Source: Gemmatimonadales bacterium
GTDB lineage: Bacteria > Gemmatimonadota > Gemmatimonadetes > Gemmatimonadales > GWC2-71-9
Length of the DNA: 64,000 nucleotides
Assembly: GCA_036279355.1 (NCBI GenBank)
Contig: DASUJH010000002.1
Span: 1 to 64,000 of the forward strand
Reading direction: 5' to 3'
Positions 8,648-16,283 of this stretch are shown here, piece by piece (positions within the stretch are counted from its first letter, which is position 1; each line of letters begins with the position of its first letter). The notes under the pieces are model-generated. The model made no database searches, was not told where the DNA came from, and was given only the letters and a program-made list of their open reading frames with translations. The position numbers were made by a program, and so were the translations under genes.

Positions 8648-9490
8648 ATGTACGGCGCGCGATTTGGCTGCTTCGTGCTTGCGCTTGCCTGCGCCGTAGC
8701 GCCGGCGCTCGGAGCCCAGAGCGTCTCCGCCGAGCGCGCCGCGTATGTTCGGTGGCTCACGACCGCACCCACCTCACCCTTCGGGGCGGTCGCGCAGCTT
8801 CCGGTAGGTCCGGGCATCACGCTCGGGCCTGCCGGCACCGATGTGCCGCTCGCCGGGGTGTCGCGTCACAGCGTGAGCGAGAATGACGGCCAGCTCGTGG
8901 TGCGGAGCGCCGGGAGCGAGTGGGCGCTGCCGAGATTGCGGCCCTCGCCGCTCGGGCGCTACACGCTGGTGGCAAGCGGAGAGCCCGGCCGCACCGTGCT
9001 CACCGTGTTCTCCAAGCCAAGCCACGTGACGCCGCCGCAGTACTTTCCCGACGACCCGACCTTCGCCCTCACCGTCGTGCTCGAGCCGCCTCCGATGCCC
9101 GGAACCGTGCTGGTGCTCGCCGTGGATGGCACCGAGGTCGACGCAACGGAAGCGGGCACCGTCGCAGTCCAGCGGGGCGGCACCACGACATGGCTCACGG
9201 TGCGCCGTCTGCCCGGCGCCAACCCGGACGAGAGCGACCTCGAGATCTACTTTCAGGACCGCACGAACAGCCGCGGCAGCTACCCGGCCGGCCGGTTCGT
9301 AAGCCTGCTGCCGCTCAGCGGTGGCCGGTACCTCCTCGATTTCAATCGCGCCCGCAATCCCTTCTGCGCCTACAACTCGGTGTACGCCTGCCCCGCGCCG
9401 TGGCGCGGCAATGGGTTGCCGCTCACGGTCCGTGCGGGCGAGCGATACGTTAGCGCCGCGCCGCCAGCATCGCACGCCGCATCCCAATGA
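8648..9490 (+). CDS. Exported DUF1684-family protein
   Basis: A 280-residue protein with a signal peptide (cleavage near ALGAQS). The conserved C-terminal block LLDFNRARNPFCAYNSVYAC, then PAPWRGNGLPL, is diagnostic of DUF1684. The two Cys in that block are typical of the family and could form a disulfide. Function is unknown. It starts one base after the anti-sigma stop and overlaps the TlpA-like gene by ATGA, so it is almost certainly part of the sigma-controlled operon. Confidence 0.85.
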   Translation: MYGARFGCFVLALACAVAPALGAQSVSAERAAYVRWLTTAPTSPFGAVAQLPVGPGITLGPAGTDVPLAGVSRHSVSENDGQLVVRSAGSEWALPRLRPSPLGRYTLVASGEPGRTVLTVFSKPSHVTPPQYFPDDPTFALTVVLEPPPMPGTVLVLAVDGTEVDATEAGTVAVQRGGTTTWLTVRRLPGANPDESDLEIYFQDRTNSRGSYPAGRFVSLLPLSGGRYLLDFNRARNPFCAYNSVYACPAPWRGNGLPLTVRAGERYVSAAPPASHAASQ

Positions 9491-10671
9491 TTCTTGCGTT
9501 GGTGGCGGCCGGGCTCGCGCTCTCGGGCGCGGGGCCCGGGCCGGCCGGCAGTTGGCGCGCGGCGCTCGAGCTCGCGGGCGGGCGGCTCCCGTTCGGCCTT
9601 TCGATCACGCGCGCCGGTAGCACGTGGCGGGGCACGCTCTGCAACGGCAACGCGTGCGAGCCGCTCTCGGATGTGCGCGTCGCGGGCGACAGCGTCGTGC
9701 TCGAGATGGCCGACTACGCGGCTGCCATCCACGCCGAATTCCGCGGCGACTCGCTCGCCGGCGAGTACCGCAACGTCGGCAACCGCGGCCCGCGCGTGAT
9801 TCCGTTTCATGCCGCGCGCGGCACCTGGCCCGTCGAGCGCGCGCCCACGGCGCTGCTCGGCCGCTGGGATGCCGAGCTGTTCCAGGACTGGCAGGTGAGT
9901 CCGCGGGTGTTCGAGTTCCGCAACGGCCCGGCCGGCCTCGAAGGCACGATCATCTCGAACAGCGGCGACTATGGCCACTTCTCGGGCCGGGTGAAGGGCG
10001 ACAGCTTTGCGCTCGCCCACTTCGACGGGTCGTTCGTCTACCTGCTCACCGGCCGGCTCGACGGCGACACCCTCCGCGGCGTGTTTCACGCGGGGCTCCG
10101 CACCCAGACGCCGTGGAAGGCCGTGCGCGACGACGGCAAGAGCCCGCTCACGCCGCCCACCGAGGTCACGCGCGCCGATACCAGCGGGCCGTTCCGCTTT
10201 GCCTTTCCCGATCTCGCGGGCCACGTGGTCCGGAACACCGATCCGCGGTTCCGGGGCAAGGTCGTGCTGGTCGACATCTTCGGGACCTGGTGTCCCACCT
10301 GCCACGCCGAAGCGCCCACCCTGGTGCGGCTCTGGCGGAAGTACCACGCGCGCGGGCTCGAGGTCGTCGGATTCGCCTACGAGGTGACGGGCGACAGCGC
10401 CACCGACGCCCGCCAGGTGCGCCGCTACCGCGAGAAGTACGGCATCCAGTATCCGCTGCTCCTCGCCGGCGTGAGCGATGCCGACGCCGCAGCCGCGACC
10501 TTGCCGCAATTGCGCGGCTTCACGGCGTTTCCCACCACGATTTTTCTCGGACGCGAGGGACGGGTGCGGCGGGTGCATGCGGGGTTCTACGGGCCCGCAA
10601 CCGGCGCCCAGTACGAGCGCCAGGTGCGGGAATTCGAGGCGGAAATCGAGCGGTTGCTGGCCGAAGGCTGA
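9487..10671 (+). CDS. TlpA-like exported thioredoxin with N-terminal extension
   Basis: A 394-residue protein with a short hydrophobic leader, a long N-terminal beta-rich region (about 20-230) and a C-terminal TlpA/AhpC-TSA thioredoxin domain. The active site is GTWCPTC (Cys269, Cys272) and the cis-Pro loop is FTAFPTTIF. It probably reduces or isomerises disulfides in the cell envelope. Being last in the ECF sigma operon suggests a response to envelope redox or misfolding stress. The start ATG overlaps the DUF1684 stop. Confidence 0.9.
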   Translation: MILALVAAGLALSGAGPGPAGSWRAALELAGGRLPFGLSITRAGSTWRGTLCNGNACEPLSDVRVAGDSVVLEMADYAAAIHAEFRGDSLAGEYRNVGNRGPRVIPFHAARGTWPVERAPTALLGRWDAELFQDWQVSPRVFEFRNGPAGLEGTIISNSGDYGHFSGRVKGDSFALAHFDGSFVYLLTGRLDGDTLRGVFHAGLRTQTPWKAVRDDGKSPLTPPTEVTRADTSGPFRFAFPDLAGHVVRNTDPRFRGKVVLVDIFGTWCPTCHAEAPTLVRLWRKYHARGLEVVGFAYEVTGDSATDARQVRRYREKYGIQYPLLLAGVSDADAAAATLPQLRGFTAFPTTIFLGREGRVRRVHAGFYGPATGAQYERQVREFEAEIERLLAEG

Positions 10672-10677
10672 AGCGCG

Positions 10678-11835
10678 CTACGGCGCCCCCTCGACCACCA
10701 CCTTGCCGTGCATGAACGGGTGCGGCGTGCAGTGATAGGCGTACGTGCCCGGCGTGCTGAAGACGTGCTCGTAGCTGTGTCCCGGCGCGATCAGCCCCGA
10801 GTCGAACGATCCGTCGTCCGCCGTGACCGAATGCTCCAGCGGGTCGCTGTTGGCCCAGCGCACTCTGGTGCCGGGCCGGACGTGAATCTCCCCCGTTCCG
10901 AAGGCGTAGTTCGCGATCTTCACGGCGGCGCTGCCGGTGACGGGCGCGGCGGCGGTGTCGGCGGCGGTGCGCGTGGTATCGGCCGCCGGGTGGGCCCGTT
11001 TGCCGAAGTAGCGCGAGAGCGTGAACGGGATGGTGAACTCGAAGCCGAGCATGGCCTCGTCCCTGATGCCCTGGGATGAGCCCTCGATCGTGGCACTGTG
11101 GGTGTTGGTCACCTGGATCGAGAGCGTGTGCGGAGTGTATGGGATGCGGATCTGTGCGCCGACGCCCCAGGCCGGCATCGCGACGGCCGCGTCATTCACG
11201 TTGACGAGATCGAAGGCGTCGCCTGCGAGGCTCAGCCAATCCGTGAGCCGCACGACCGCACCGCCACCCAGTCCCCAGAGCGAGCGCTGCACGTCGTACC
11301 CTGAGGAGATCCCGCGCACGGTGCCGAGAAGGCGCACCCGCCCGAGCCGGCGGGCGAGGACCAGCTCGCCGTCCACGCTCTGGGGGGCAAAGTTGTAGGC
11401 CGCCGTGAGCGTGGCGTCGAACGGGGAGCCGTTGCCCTGCCGCACAATATGGCGCCGCAAGCTCACCTGATACTCGTTCGGAATCCCGCTGAATACGGTC
11501 GAATTGGTCGAGTAGTCGACGGCCGCGTTCACCTCGAGCGGGAGCCCGGTGGCGAGACGAAAATTCGGGAAGCTGGTGACCTTGCGGGCCGGCGGTTTGC
11601 TCACCTGGAAGCGGTGGAGGAAGTTGAACTGGATCACGCCGGGGCGCACGGTCCACCCGTCGTCGACGTCGGGCGTTCGGTCGACCACGCCCTGCGCGGC
11701 GGCCCCTCCGGGCATGCCGGCCAGCAGTGCCGCGAGGAGAAACGTCCCGGCCGCCGCACGCGCGGCCGCCCCTCGATTTCGATCAGCGTCCTCCATGGCT
11801 CCTCGCAGCGAGGCGTGGGTTGGCGTGGCCGGCAC
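10678..11835 (-). CDS. DUF5777-like outer-membrane protein fused to a C-terminal cupredoxin
   Basis: A 385-residue protein. Residues 1-48 hold a signal peptide ending AAAQG. About 55-275 is a beta-rich barrel-like region resembling DUF5777 outer-membrane proteins. After an Ala/Thr linker, about 300-385 is a plastocyanin-like domain with a full type-1 copper set: His335 (LEHSV), Cys369 and His372 (YHCTPHP), Met375. It would present a copper redox centre at the outer membrane. GTG 11835 lies one base after the stop of the upstream cupredoxin gene; ATG 11796 is an alternative start with a close-set GAGGAG. It is the last gene of a four-gene operon. Confidence 0.82.
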   Translation of the reverse strand: MPATPTHASLRGAMEDADRNRGAAARAAAGTFLLAALLAGMPGGAAAQGVVDRTPDVDDGWTVRPGVIQFNFLHRFQVSKPPARKVTSFPNFRLATGLPLEVNAAVDYSTNSTVFSGIPNEYQVSLRRHIVRQGNGSPFDATLTAAYNFAPQSVDGELVLARRLGRVRLLGTVRGISSGYDVQRSLWGLGGGAVVRLTDWLSLAGDAFDLVNVNDAAVAMPAWGVGAQIRIPYTPHTLSIQVTNTHSATIEGSSQGIRDEAMLGFEFTIPFTLSRYFGKRAHPAADTTRTAADTAAAPVTGSAAVKIANYAFGTGEIHVRPGTRVRWANSDPLEHSVTADDGSFDSGLIAPGHSYEHVFSTPGTYAYHCTPHPFMHGKVVVEGAP

Positions 11836-11836
11836 G

Positions 11837-12208
11837 TCAGGGCGTGACGGTCACCGTTCCCTTCATGAACGGATGGATGCGGCAGAAGTATGCGTATGTG
11901 CCGGGCGTGCTGGCGACGAACTGAAACGTCTGCCCCTGGTTGAACGCCCCCGAGTCGAAGGTGCTGCCGTCGGTGGACGAGACGGTGTGCAAGGTGGCAT
12001 CCCGGTTGGTCCAGGTCAGCGTCGTGCCCACTGTGACCGTAATCCGCGGCGGCACGAAGGCGAAGTTGTCGATCGTGAGGCTGGCGGAGCCCGAGACGGG
12101 CGGCGGGTTATTGCTGGGCCCGGACGGCTCCGGGCGATCGCTGAAGCATCCGGTGAGCGCGCCGGCGGCCAATGCCAAGACGATGCATCCGCGGGTGATG
12201 AGCCGCAT
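11837..12208 (-). CDS. Plastocyanin-like cupredoxin lipoprotein
   Basis: A 123-residue protein. A lipoprotein signal ends in ALTGC (Cys21), a Pro/Ser linker follows, and residues 42-123 form a cupredoxin fold. Type-1 copper ligands are His74 (LHTV), Cys109 (YFC), His112 (IHPF) and Met115. It should be a membrane-tethered periplasmic one-electron carrier. GAGGAA precedes the ATG at 12208. It sits between two ferritin-like genes and the barrel-cupredoxin fusion, with nearly no gap to the latter. Confidence 0.9.
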   Translation of the reverse strand: MRLITRGCIVLALAAGALTGCFSDRPEPSGPSNNPPPVSGSASLTIDNFAFVPPRITVTVGTTLTWTNRDATLHTVSSTDGSTFDSGAFNQGQTFQFVASTPGTYAYFCRIHPFMKGTVTVTP

Positions 12209-12317
12209 GGATTCCTCGTAGTCGCGGTGTACCGGCCGCGTCCGGGAGGTTCGTGCTGCGCCCGGAGGCCCGCCACTCACGCGGCGGGTTACCGGACGGC
12301 GATCCTGCTCGACGGCC

Positions 12318-13121
12318 CTACTTCGGGAACGGCAGCTGTGGGGCGGCGGTGATGAAACCGGTCGCCTGCACGGCCGCGAGCACCTCCGCCGAGGACATCG
12401 GCGTGTCGAAGGCGGCATTGTCCGGCGTCACCGTCTGGCTCGTGAGCAGCCGGAACGTCGAGGCGTGCTCGGCCTCGACCCCGAGGATCGAGCCGGCCGT
12501 CGCCAGAATGGCGGTGTCGTCGATGTTGCCGGCCTGACCTAAATAGGCGCTCACGCCGGTGTCTTCCAGCACGACAGCCGTGGAGAGGAAGTTCGCCGCG
12601 CTGTCGTACGAATTCTTGAAGTCGAACGAGAAACCGCTCCGGGCCAGCGCATTGGCCGAGAGCGCCGCCTGGAGACCAAGGACGTGCGAGATCTCATGAT
12701 CCCGCACAGCGGTCACGAACGTCACCACGTCGAAGCTGGCCGGAGCCGGCGGAGTGGTGGTCGAGAGGCCGGGGACGGTGCCGGGGGCGCCGCTTCCGTC
12801 GGGATCGATCCCAGCCACCGTAGCCCCGGTCGGGAGCGACGCCGTGCCCACCGCACGCAGATAATAGGTGGACTCAAGGTATTCGAGCGTGAGCGCGTAG
12901 TTCAAGATGTCGGTATCGGTGAGATTGACGTCTTCGCTCGTGTTGCAGGCCGCGGCCTGCGCGGCGAGCATCTCGTTGATGCCATAGCCCTTCATGATGA
13001 GGGGCGAGAGCGCCGTGGCGCCGGCCGCCATGGCGAGCCGGCTCAGAAAGGTGCGCCGCGCGTGCACGGTTTGGAGCGCCGCCGGATCGAAGACGATATG
13101 TCGGGTGCCGCCGTCGGACAT
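12318..13121 (-). CDS. Tat-exported ferritin-like (Ferritin_2) di-iron protein
   Basis: A 267-residue protein. A twin-arginine signal (ARRTFLSRLAMAAGATAL, residues 21-38) is followed by a four-helix ferritin-like domain. Probable iron ligands sit one per helix: Glu80 (LEYLES), Glu143 and His146 (HEISH), Glu186 (VLEDTG), Glu216 and His219 (EAEH), a complete ExxH-paired di-iron set. Members of this family resemble plant desiccation-related proteins; the reaction is not established. AGGGAGA lies seven bases before the ATG at 13121. It is a paralogue of the gene upstream, carrying an extra loop at about residues 95-130. Confidence 0.88.
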   Translation of the reverse strand: MSDGGTRHIVFDPAALQTVHARRTFLSRLAMAAGATALSPLIMKGYGINEMLAAQAAACNTSEDVNLTDTDILNYALTLEYLESTYYLRAVGTASLPTGATVAGIDPDGSGAPGTVPGLSTTTPPAPASFDVVTFVTAVRDHEISHVLGLQAALSANALARSGFSFDFKNSYDSAANFLSTAVVLEDTGVSAYLGQAGNIDDTAILATAGSILGVEAEHASTFRLLTSQTVTPDNAAFDTPMSSAEVLAAVQATGFITAAPQLPFPK

Positions 13122-13192
13122 TGTGGGTCTCCCTGTGAGAACGGCTAAAGGTTCGAAAGCCTGGGGTCGCGCGCTGTCGTGGACCGGGCGGG

Positions 13193-13873
13193 TCATCCGA
13201 GGCCCTTGGTGACGAAACCGGTTGAGGTGACGGCGGCTACCACTTCCTCCGGCGTCTGCGGTGTCTCGAAAGCCGCGGGCACCGGGCCGCCCTGCGCGTT
13301 GGCGTATGCGCGGAAGGCGGCGACGTGGCGGCCTTCGATCGTGTAAATCGATCCGGCCGTGGTGCGGAGGTCGCAGCCGGTGATCGACGGTAGGGCGCCG
13401 AGATAGGCGCTTACGCCGGTCTGCTCCAGGGTGACGGCGGTGGCGAGGAACTTGTCCTGGGTGCTGAGCGAATCCTTGAAGTCGAAGCCCACGTCGGCCG
13501 CGGTGAACTTCGCGGAGCCCAGGGCAGCCTGCAGGGCGGCCACATGGGCGTTCTCGTGGTCGCGCACGTTCGTCGCGAGCGTGGCCACGCCCCCGGTGAG
13601 CGTGCCGCCCGCCACGGCCTTGGTGTAGAAGTCCGACTCGAGCAGCTCCAGAAAGAGAGCGAACTTGAGGATGTCGGTGTCGTTCTGAAGTGGGAGGGTC
13701 ACCACCGCGGTGCCCGACGGGCCGTTGTTGTTGTCGCTGCACCCGACCACGGCCAGCGTGGCCAGCGCGCCTGAGATCGCCAGGAAGTCGCGCCGGGTGC
13801 GGCGGCCCTCCGGGATCGCCATCACGCCGGGAATGATTTCGATACTGCCATTGGATCGCTGCATATCGGACAT
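13193..13873 (-). CDS. Tat-exported ferritin-like lipoprotein (Ferritin_2)
   Basis: A 226-residue paralogue of the next gene. TRRDFLAIS (residues 26-34) is a Tat signal and VVGC (Cys45) a lipobox, so it is probably exported folded and then lipidated. An Asn-rich linker leads to a ferritin-like four-helix domain with likely ligands Glu76, Glu107 and His110 (ENAH), Glu150, and Glu180 and His183 (EGRH). Export by Tat fits cofactor loading in the cytoplasm. It is the first gene of the minus-strand operon ending at 10678. The ribosome site before ATG 13873 is weak. Confidence 0.88.
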   Translation of the reverse strand: MSDMQRSNGSIEIIPGVMAIPEGRRTRRDFLAISGALATLAVVGCSDNNNGPSGTAVVTLPLQNDTDILKFALFLELLESDFYTKAVAGGTLTGGVATLATNVRDHENAHVAALQAALGSAKFTAADVGFDFKDSLSTQDKFLATAVTLEQTGVSAYLGALPSITGCDLRTTAGSIYTIEGRHVAAFRAYANAQGGPVPAAFETPQTPEEVVAAVTSTGFVTKGLG

Positions 13874-14234
13874 CGCTCGTCTCGAAGGTGGAAGGCACTC
13901 CCGCCGGTACCGCGGCGTAGCGGGCGGTGAAGGTCTCGCGGGGCTCGAAACCGCGGACGCGGAAACCACGGCGCTGCGAGAAGGGAGTGCCCCGCCCGCC
14001 CCGTGGTCGCGTAGACCTACGAACCGGCCGGCACGTTCGGATTGGTCGCCACCGGGATCGTGGACTCGCGCGCGGCTCGCGCGTGCCGCTTCGAAGTCCG
14101 GCGGCCAAGGTATGTACGTGCCACTCGGCCGCTGTGCGCGCCATCACCGCGACGCTCTGGCCCTCGCCTTCGGGCCGCGATAAGTTGGGGCACGCCCCGA
14201 GCGGACAGGGGCACACTCTTCCCGGAGATCCCTG
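13874..14234. other. 361-bp divergent intergenic region
   Basis: This separates the ferritin-like operon (minus) from the MFS carrier (plus), so it should hold both promoters. I see a short inverted repeat, CGTAG-AC-CTACG, at 14010-14021, but no convincing -35/-10 pair and no conserved reading frame. Confidence 0.5.
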
Positions 14235-15608
14235 ATGGCGGGCCTTCTGTCACGCGAGCGGATCGTCGCCGGACCTACGTTCAACCGCTGGCTCGTTCCG
14301 CCGGCGGCCCTCATGATCCACCTCTGTATCGGCCAAGCCTACGCGTTGAGCGTGTTCAAGATCCCGCTCACCCGCGTGCTCGGCATCTCCAGCTCGACGC
14401 CCGAGGACTGGACCCAGCCGCAGCTCGCCTGGATCTTCACCCTCGCTATCGTTTTCCTCGGGCTTTCCGCCGCGGTCTTCGGCCGTTGGCTCGAGCGCGT
14501 GGGGCCGCGCCGGAGCGGCGTGGTCGCGGCCTTCTGCTGGGGCGGCGGCTTTCTCATTTCAGCGGTGGGCGTGCGGATCCACCAGATCTGGCTGATCTAC
14601 CTCGGCTATGGCGTGCTCGGCGGCTGCGGGCTCGGCATTGGCTACATCACGCCGGTGTCGACCCTCATCAAGTGGTTTCCCGACCGGCGCGGCATGGCCA
14701 CCGGCATGGCGATCATGGGATTCGGCGGGGGCGCGCTCATCGCGAGCCCGCTCTCCCAGATCCTGCTCGACCACTTCCGCTCGCCCACATCGGTCGGCGT
14801 GGCACCGACCTTCGTCACGCTGGGTATCGTCTACTTCATCGCGATGCTGTGCGGCGCGCTCCTCTTCCGCGTCCCGCCGATGGACTGGCGTCCCGCCGGC
14901 TGGGTCCCGCCCACTGAGGACCGGAGAACCCTCGTCACCCGGCACCACGTCCACGTGGACGAGGCGATCAAGACACCGCAATTCTACCTGCTCTGGTTGG
15001 TGCTCTTCCTGAACGTCACCGCCGGCATCGGCATTCTGGAGCAGGCGTCGCCGATGATCCAGGAGATGTTCCCGGCGCTGGTGAAGGCCAACGCCGCCGC
15101 GGGCTTCGTGGGGCTTTTGAGCCTGTTCAACATGGGCGGGCGGTTCGGCTGGTCCTCGTTCTCGGACCGGATCGGCCGCAAGCCGACGTATGCGATCTTC
15201 TTCGTGCTGGGCCCGATCCTCTATATCCTGCTGCCGTACGCCGGAAAGATCTCGAGCGTGCCGCTCTTCGTCATCGCGGCGGTAATCATCATCTCGATGT
15301 ACGGCGGCGGATTCGCGACGGTCCCCGCCTACCTGTCCGACATCTTCGGGACCCAGTTCGTCGGCGCCATCCACGGCCGGCTGCTCACGGCGTGGTCGGC
15401 CGCGGGTATCGCGGGGCCGGTACTGGTCAACTACATCCGCGAGTACCAGCGGGACCACGGCGTCCCCGGCACGCACGCCTACGATTTCACCATGTATCTC
15501 ATGGCCGCGCTCCTCGTTGTGGGCTTCTTCTGCAACCTGGCGGTACGTCCGGTGGCGGAGCGGCACTTCATGACCGACGCAGAGCTCAAGGCCGAAGCGG
15601 TGCACTGA
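14235..15608 (+). CDS. OFA-family MFS transporter (oxalate/formate antiporter type)
   Basis: A 457-residue carrier with twelve predicted membrane helices. It has the OFA-type N-terminus (LVPPAALMIHLCIGQAYALS), the helix 2-3 loop GRWLERVGPR, and in the second half GRFGWSSFSDRIGRK, the MFS loop repeat. OFA members exchange or import small organic anions such as oxalate, formate or other carboxylates; the substrate here is unknown. A 46-residue membrane protein follows after ten bases and a porin is next, suggesting an anion-uptake module. Confidence 0.9.
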   Translation: MAGLLSRERIVAGPTFNRWLVPPAALMIHLCIGQAYALSVFKIPLTRVLGISSSTPEDWTQPQLAWIFTLAIVFLGLSAAVFGRWLERVGPRRSGVVAAFCWGGGFLISAVGVRIHQIWLIYLGYGVLGGCGLGIGYITPVSTLIKWFPDRRGMATGMAIMGFGGGALIASPLSQILLDHFRSPTSVGVAPTFVTLGIVYFIAMLCGALLFRVPPMDWRPAGWVPPTEDRRTLVTRHHVHVDEAIKTPQFYLLWLVLFLNVTAGIGILEQASPMIQEMFPALVKANAAAGFVGLLSLFNMGGRFGWSSFSDRIGRKPTYAIFFVLGPILYILLPYAGKISSVPLFVIAAVIIISMYGGGFATVPAYLSDIFGTQFVGAIHGRLLTAWSAAGIAGPVLVNYIREYQRDHGVPGTHAYDFTMYLMAALLVVGFFCNLAVRPVAERHFMTDAELKAEAVH

Positions 15609-15618
15609 GGAGGCGGGC

Positions 15619-15759
15619 ATGGCGGACCGGGACGTGGTCAACGGCGGGGCGCGGGCGGGCGGCTGGGGCGGCGTCACTGTGGCGTGGATCGTGGTCGTCG
15701 TCCCGCTGCTCTGGGGCGTGCTGCTCACGCTCAAGAAGGCGGCGCTGCTTTTCCGGTAG
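15619..15759 (+). CDS. Small single-helix membrane protein, putative MFS small subunit
   Basis: A 46-residue protein with a polar Gly-rich N-terminus, one membrane helix of about 21 residues (VTVAWIVVVVPLLWGVLLTL) and a KKAALLFR tail. AGGAGG sits nine bases before the ATG and the gene begins ten bases after the OFA carrier stop. Very small proteins of this type are known next to OFA carriers and are sometimes annotated as MFS small subunits; that role is inferred here from position and size. Confidence 0.7.
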   Translation: MADRDVVNGGARAGGWGGVTVAWIVVVVPLLWGVLLTLKKAALLFR

Positions 15760-15803
15760 CCGGTCCGCGGCAGTGCGACGAGCCGGTGCGCGGCAGTGCG
15801 ACG
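15758..15803. repeat. 23-bp tandem duplication
   Basis: Two adjacent copies of AGCCGGTsCGCGGCAGTGCGACG (s = C in the first, G in the second) at 15758-15780 and 15781-15803. The first copy begins inside the stop codon of the 46-residue gene. An inverted match GACCGGCTC follows at 15805-15813, so part of the RNA could fold. Confidence 0.8.
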
Positions 15804-15925
15804 CGACCGGCTCAGGGGCGCGGGCGGGCCGGCCAAGGAGGACGGGCGGTAAGTGGGACAGTCTTGGTCGGAAATCGCCGGGGGCCGGGAGTGCAGGACT
15901 TGACGCGCCGCCTGGACGGCGCATC

Positions 15926-15954
15926 TTGTAAGGCCATTCATCGCTCGGTATAAA
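15926..15954 (+). promoter_or_regulatory. Candidate sigma-70-type promoter
   Basis: TTGTAA (15926-15931) and TATAAA (15949-15954) are 17 bases apart, a near-ideal layout in an otherwise GC-rich stretch. Just upstream lies the inverted repeat GCGCCG/CGGCGC. The next gene begins 330 bases downstream, so the transcript would have a long leader or be a small RNA. Confidence 0.45.
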
Positions 15955-16182
15955 GCCCCGCGGTGCGCTCGGGCTCGAGAGCAGTCCGGAGCGGACACTG
16001 TGCTGGGCCACGTTGGCGCGTTGGAAACGGGCGTCTACAGGATCGTGCGGCAAGCGCGGCGTGCGGCGGTACGACGTCGCGGGCGGCGCGCAGGTGTGGG
16101 CCGCGCGGAGTGCCGCTCCGCGCCGATGCGACCAAGTCAACCAGGAGGTGACGCACACGCTGTCCCGTCCGGCACACGACAG

Positions 16183-16210
16183 TTGACAAGGACGTCGGTA
16201 TCGGTACGCT
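16183..16210 (+). promoter_or_regulatory. Candidate promoter for the porin gene
   Basis: A perfect TTGACA (16183-16188) is followed after 16 bases by TACGCT (16205-16210), about 75 bases before the porin ATG. The -35 is strong and the -10 weak. Confidence 0.4.
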
Positions 16211-16283
16211 GGTGTTCGTCCAACAGGAGTTCCGTGTTTGGCTGTTGGAATTCAGTCAACTCAACTCTGAGGGAAAGGCACCC

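Larger units (their letters stand above)
15760..16283. other. 524-bp intergenic region between carrier and porin
   Basis: It contains the second half of the 23-bp tandem duplication, a candidate promoter at 15926-15954, a GC-rich middle with no convincing reading frame, and a second candidate promoter at 16183-16210 before the porin. A long porin leader or a small RNA starting near 15960 is possible; nothing in the sequence proves either. Confidence 0.5.

Noticed and set aside
12318-14216. A 632-residue fusion of the two ferritin-like genes
   Set aside because: The upstream half of the frame is not the frame of the first ferritin-like protein; each gene has its own Tat signal and start.
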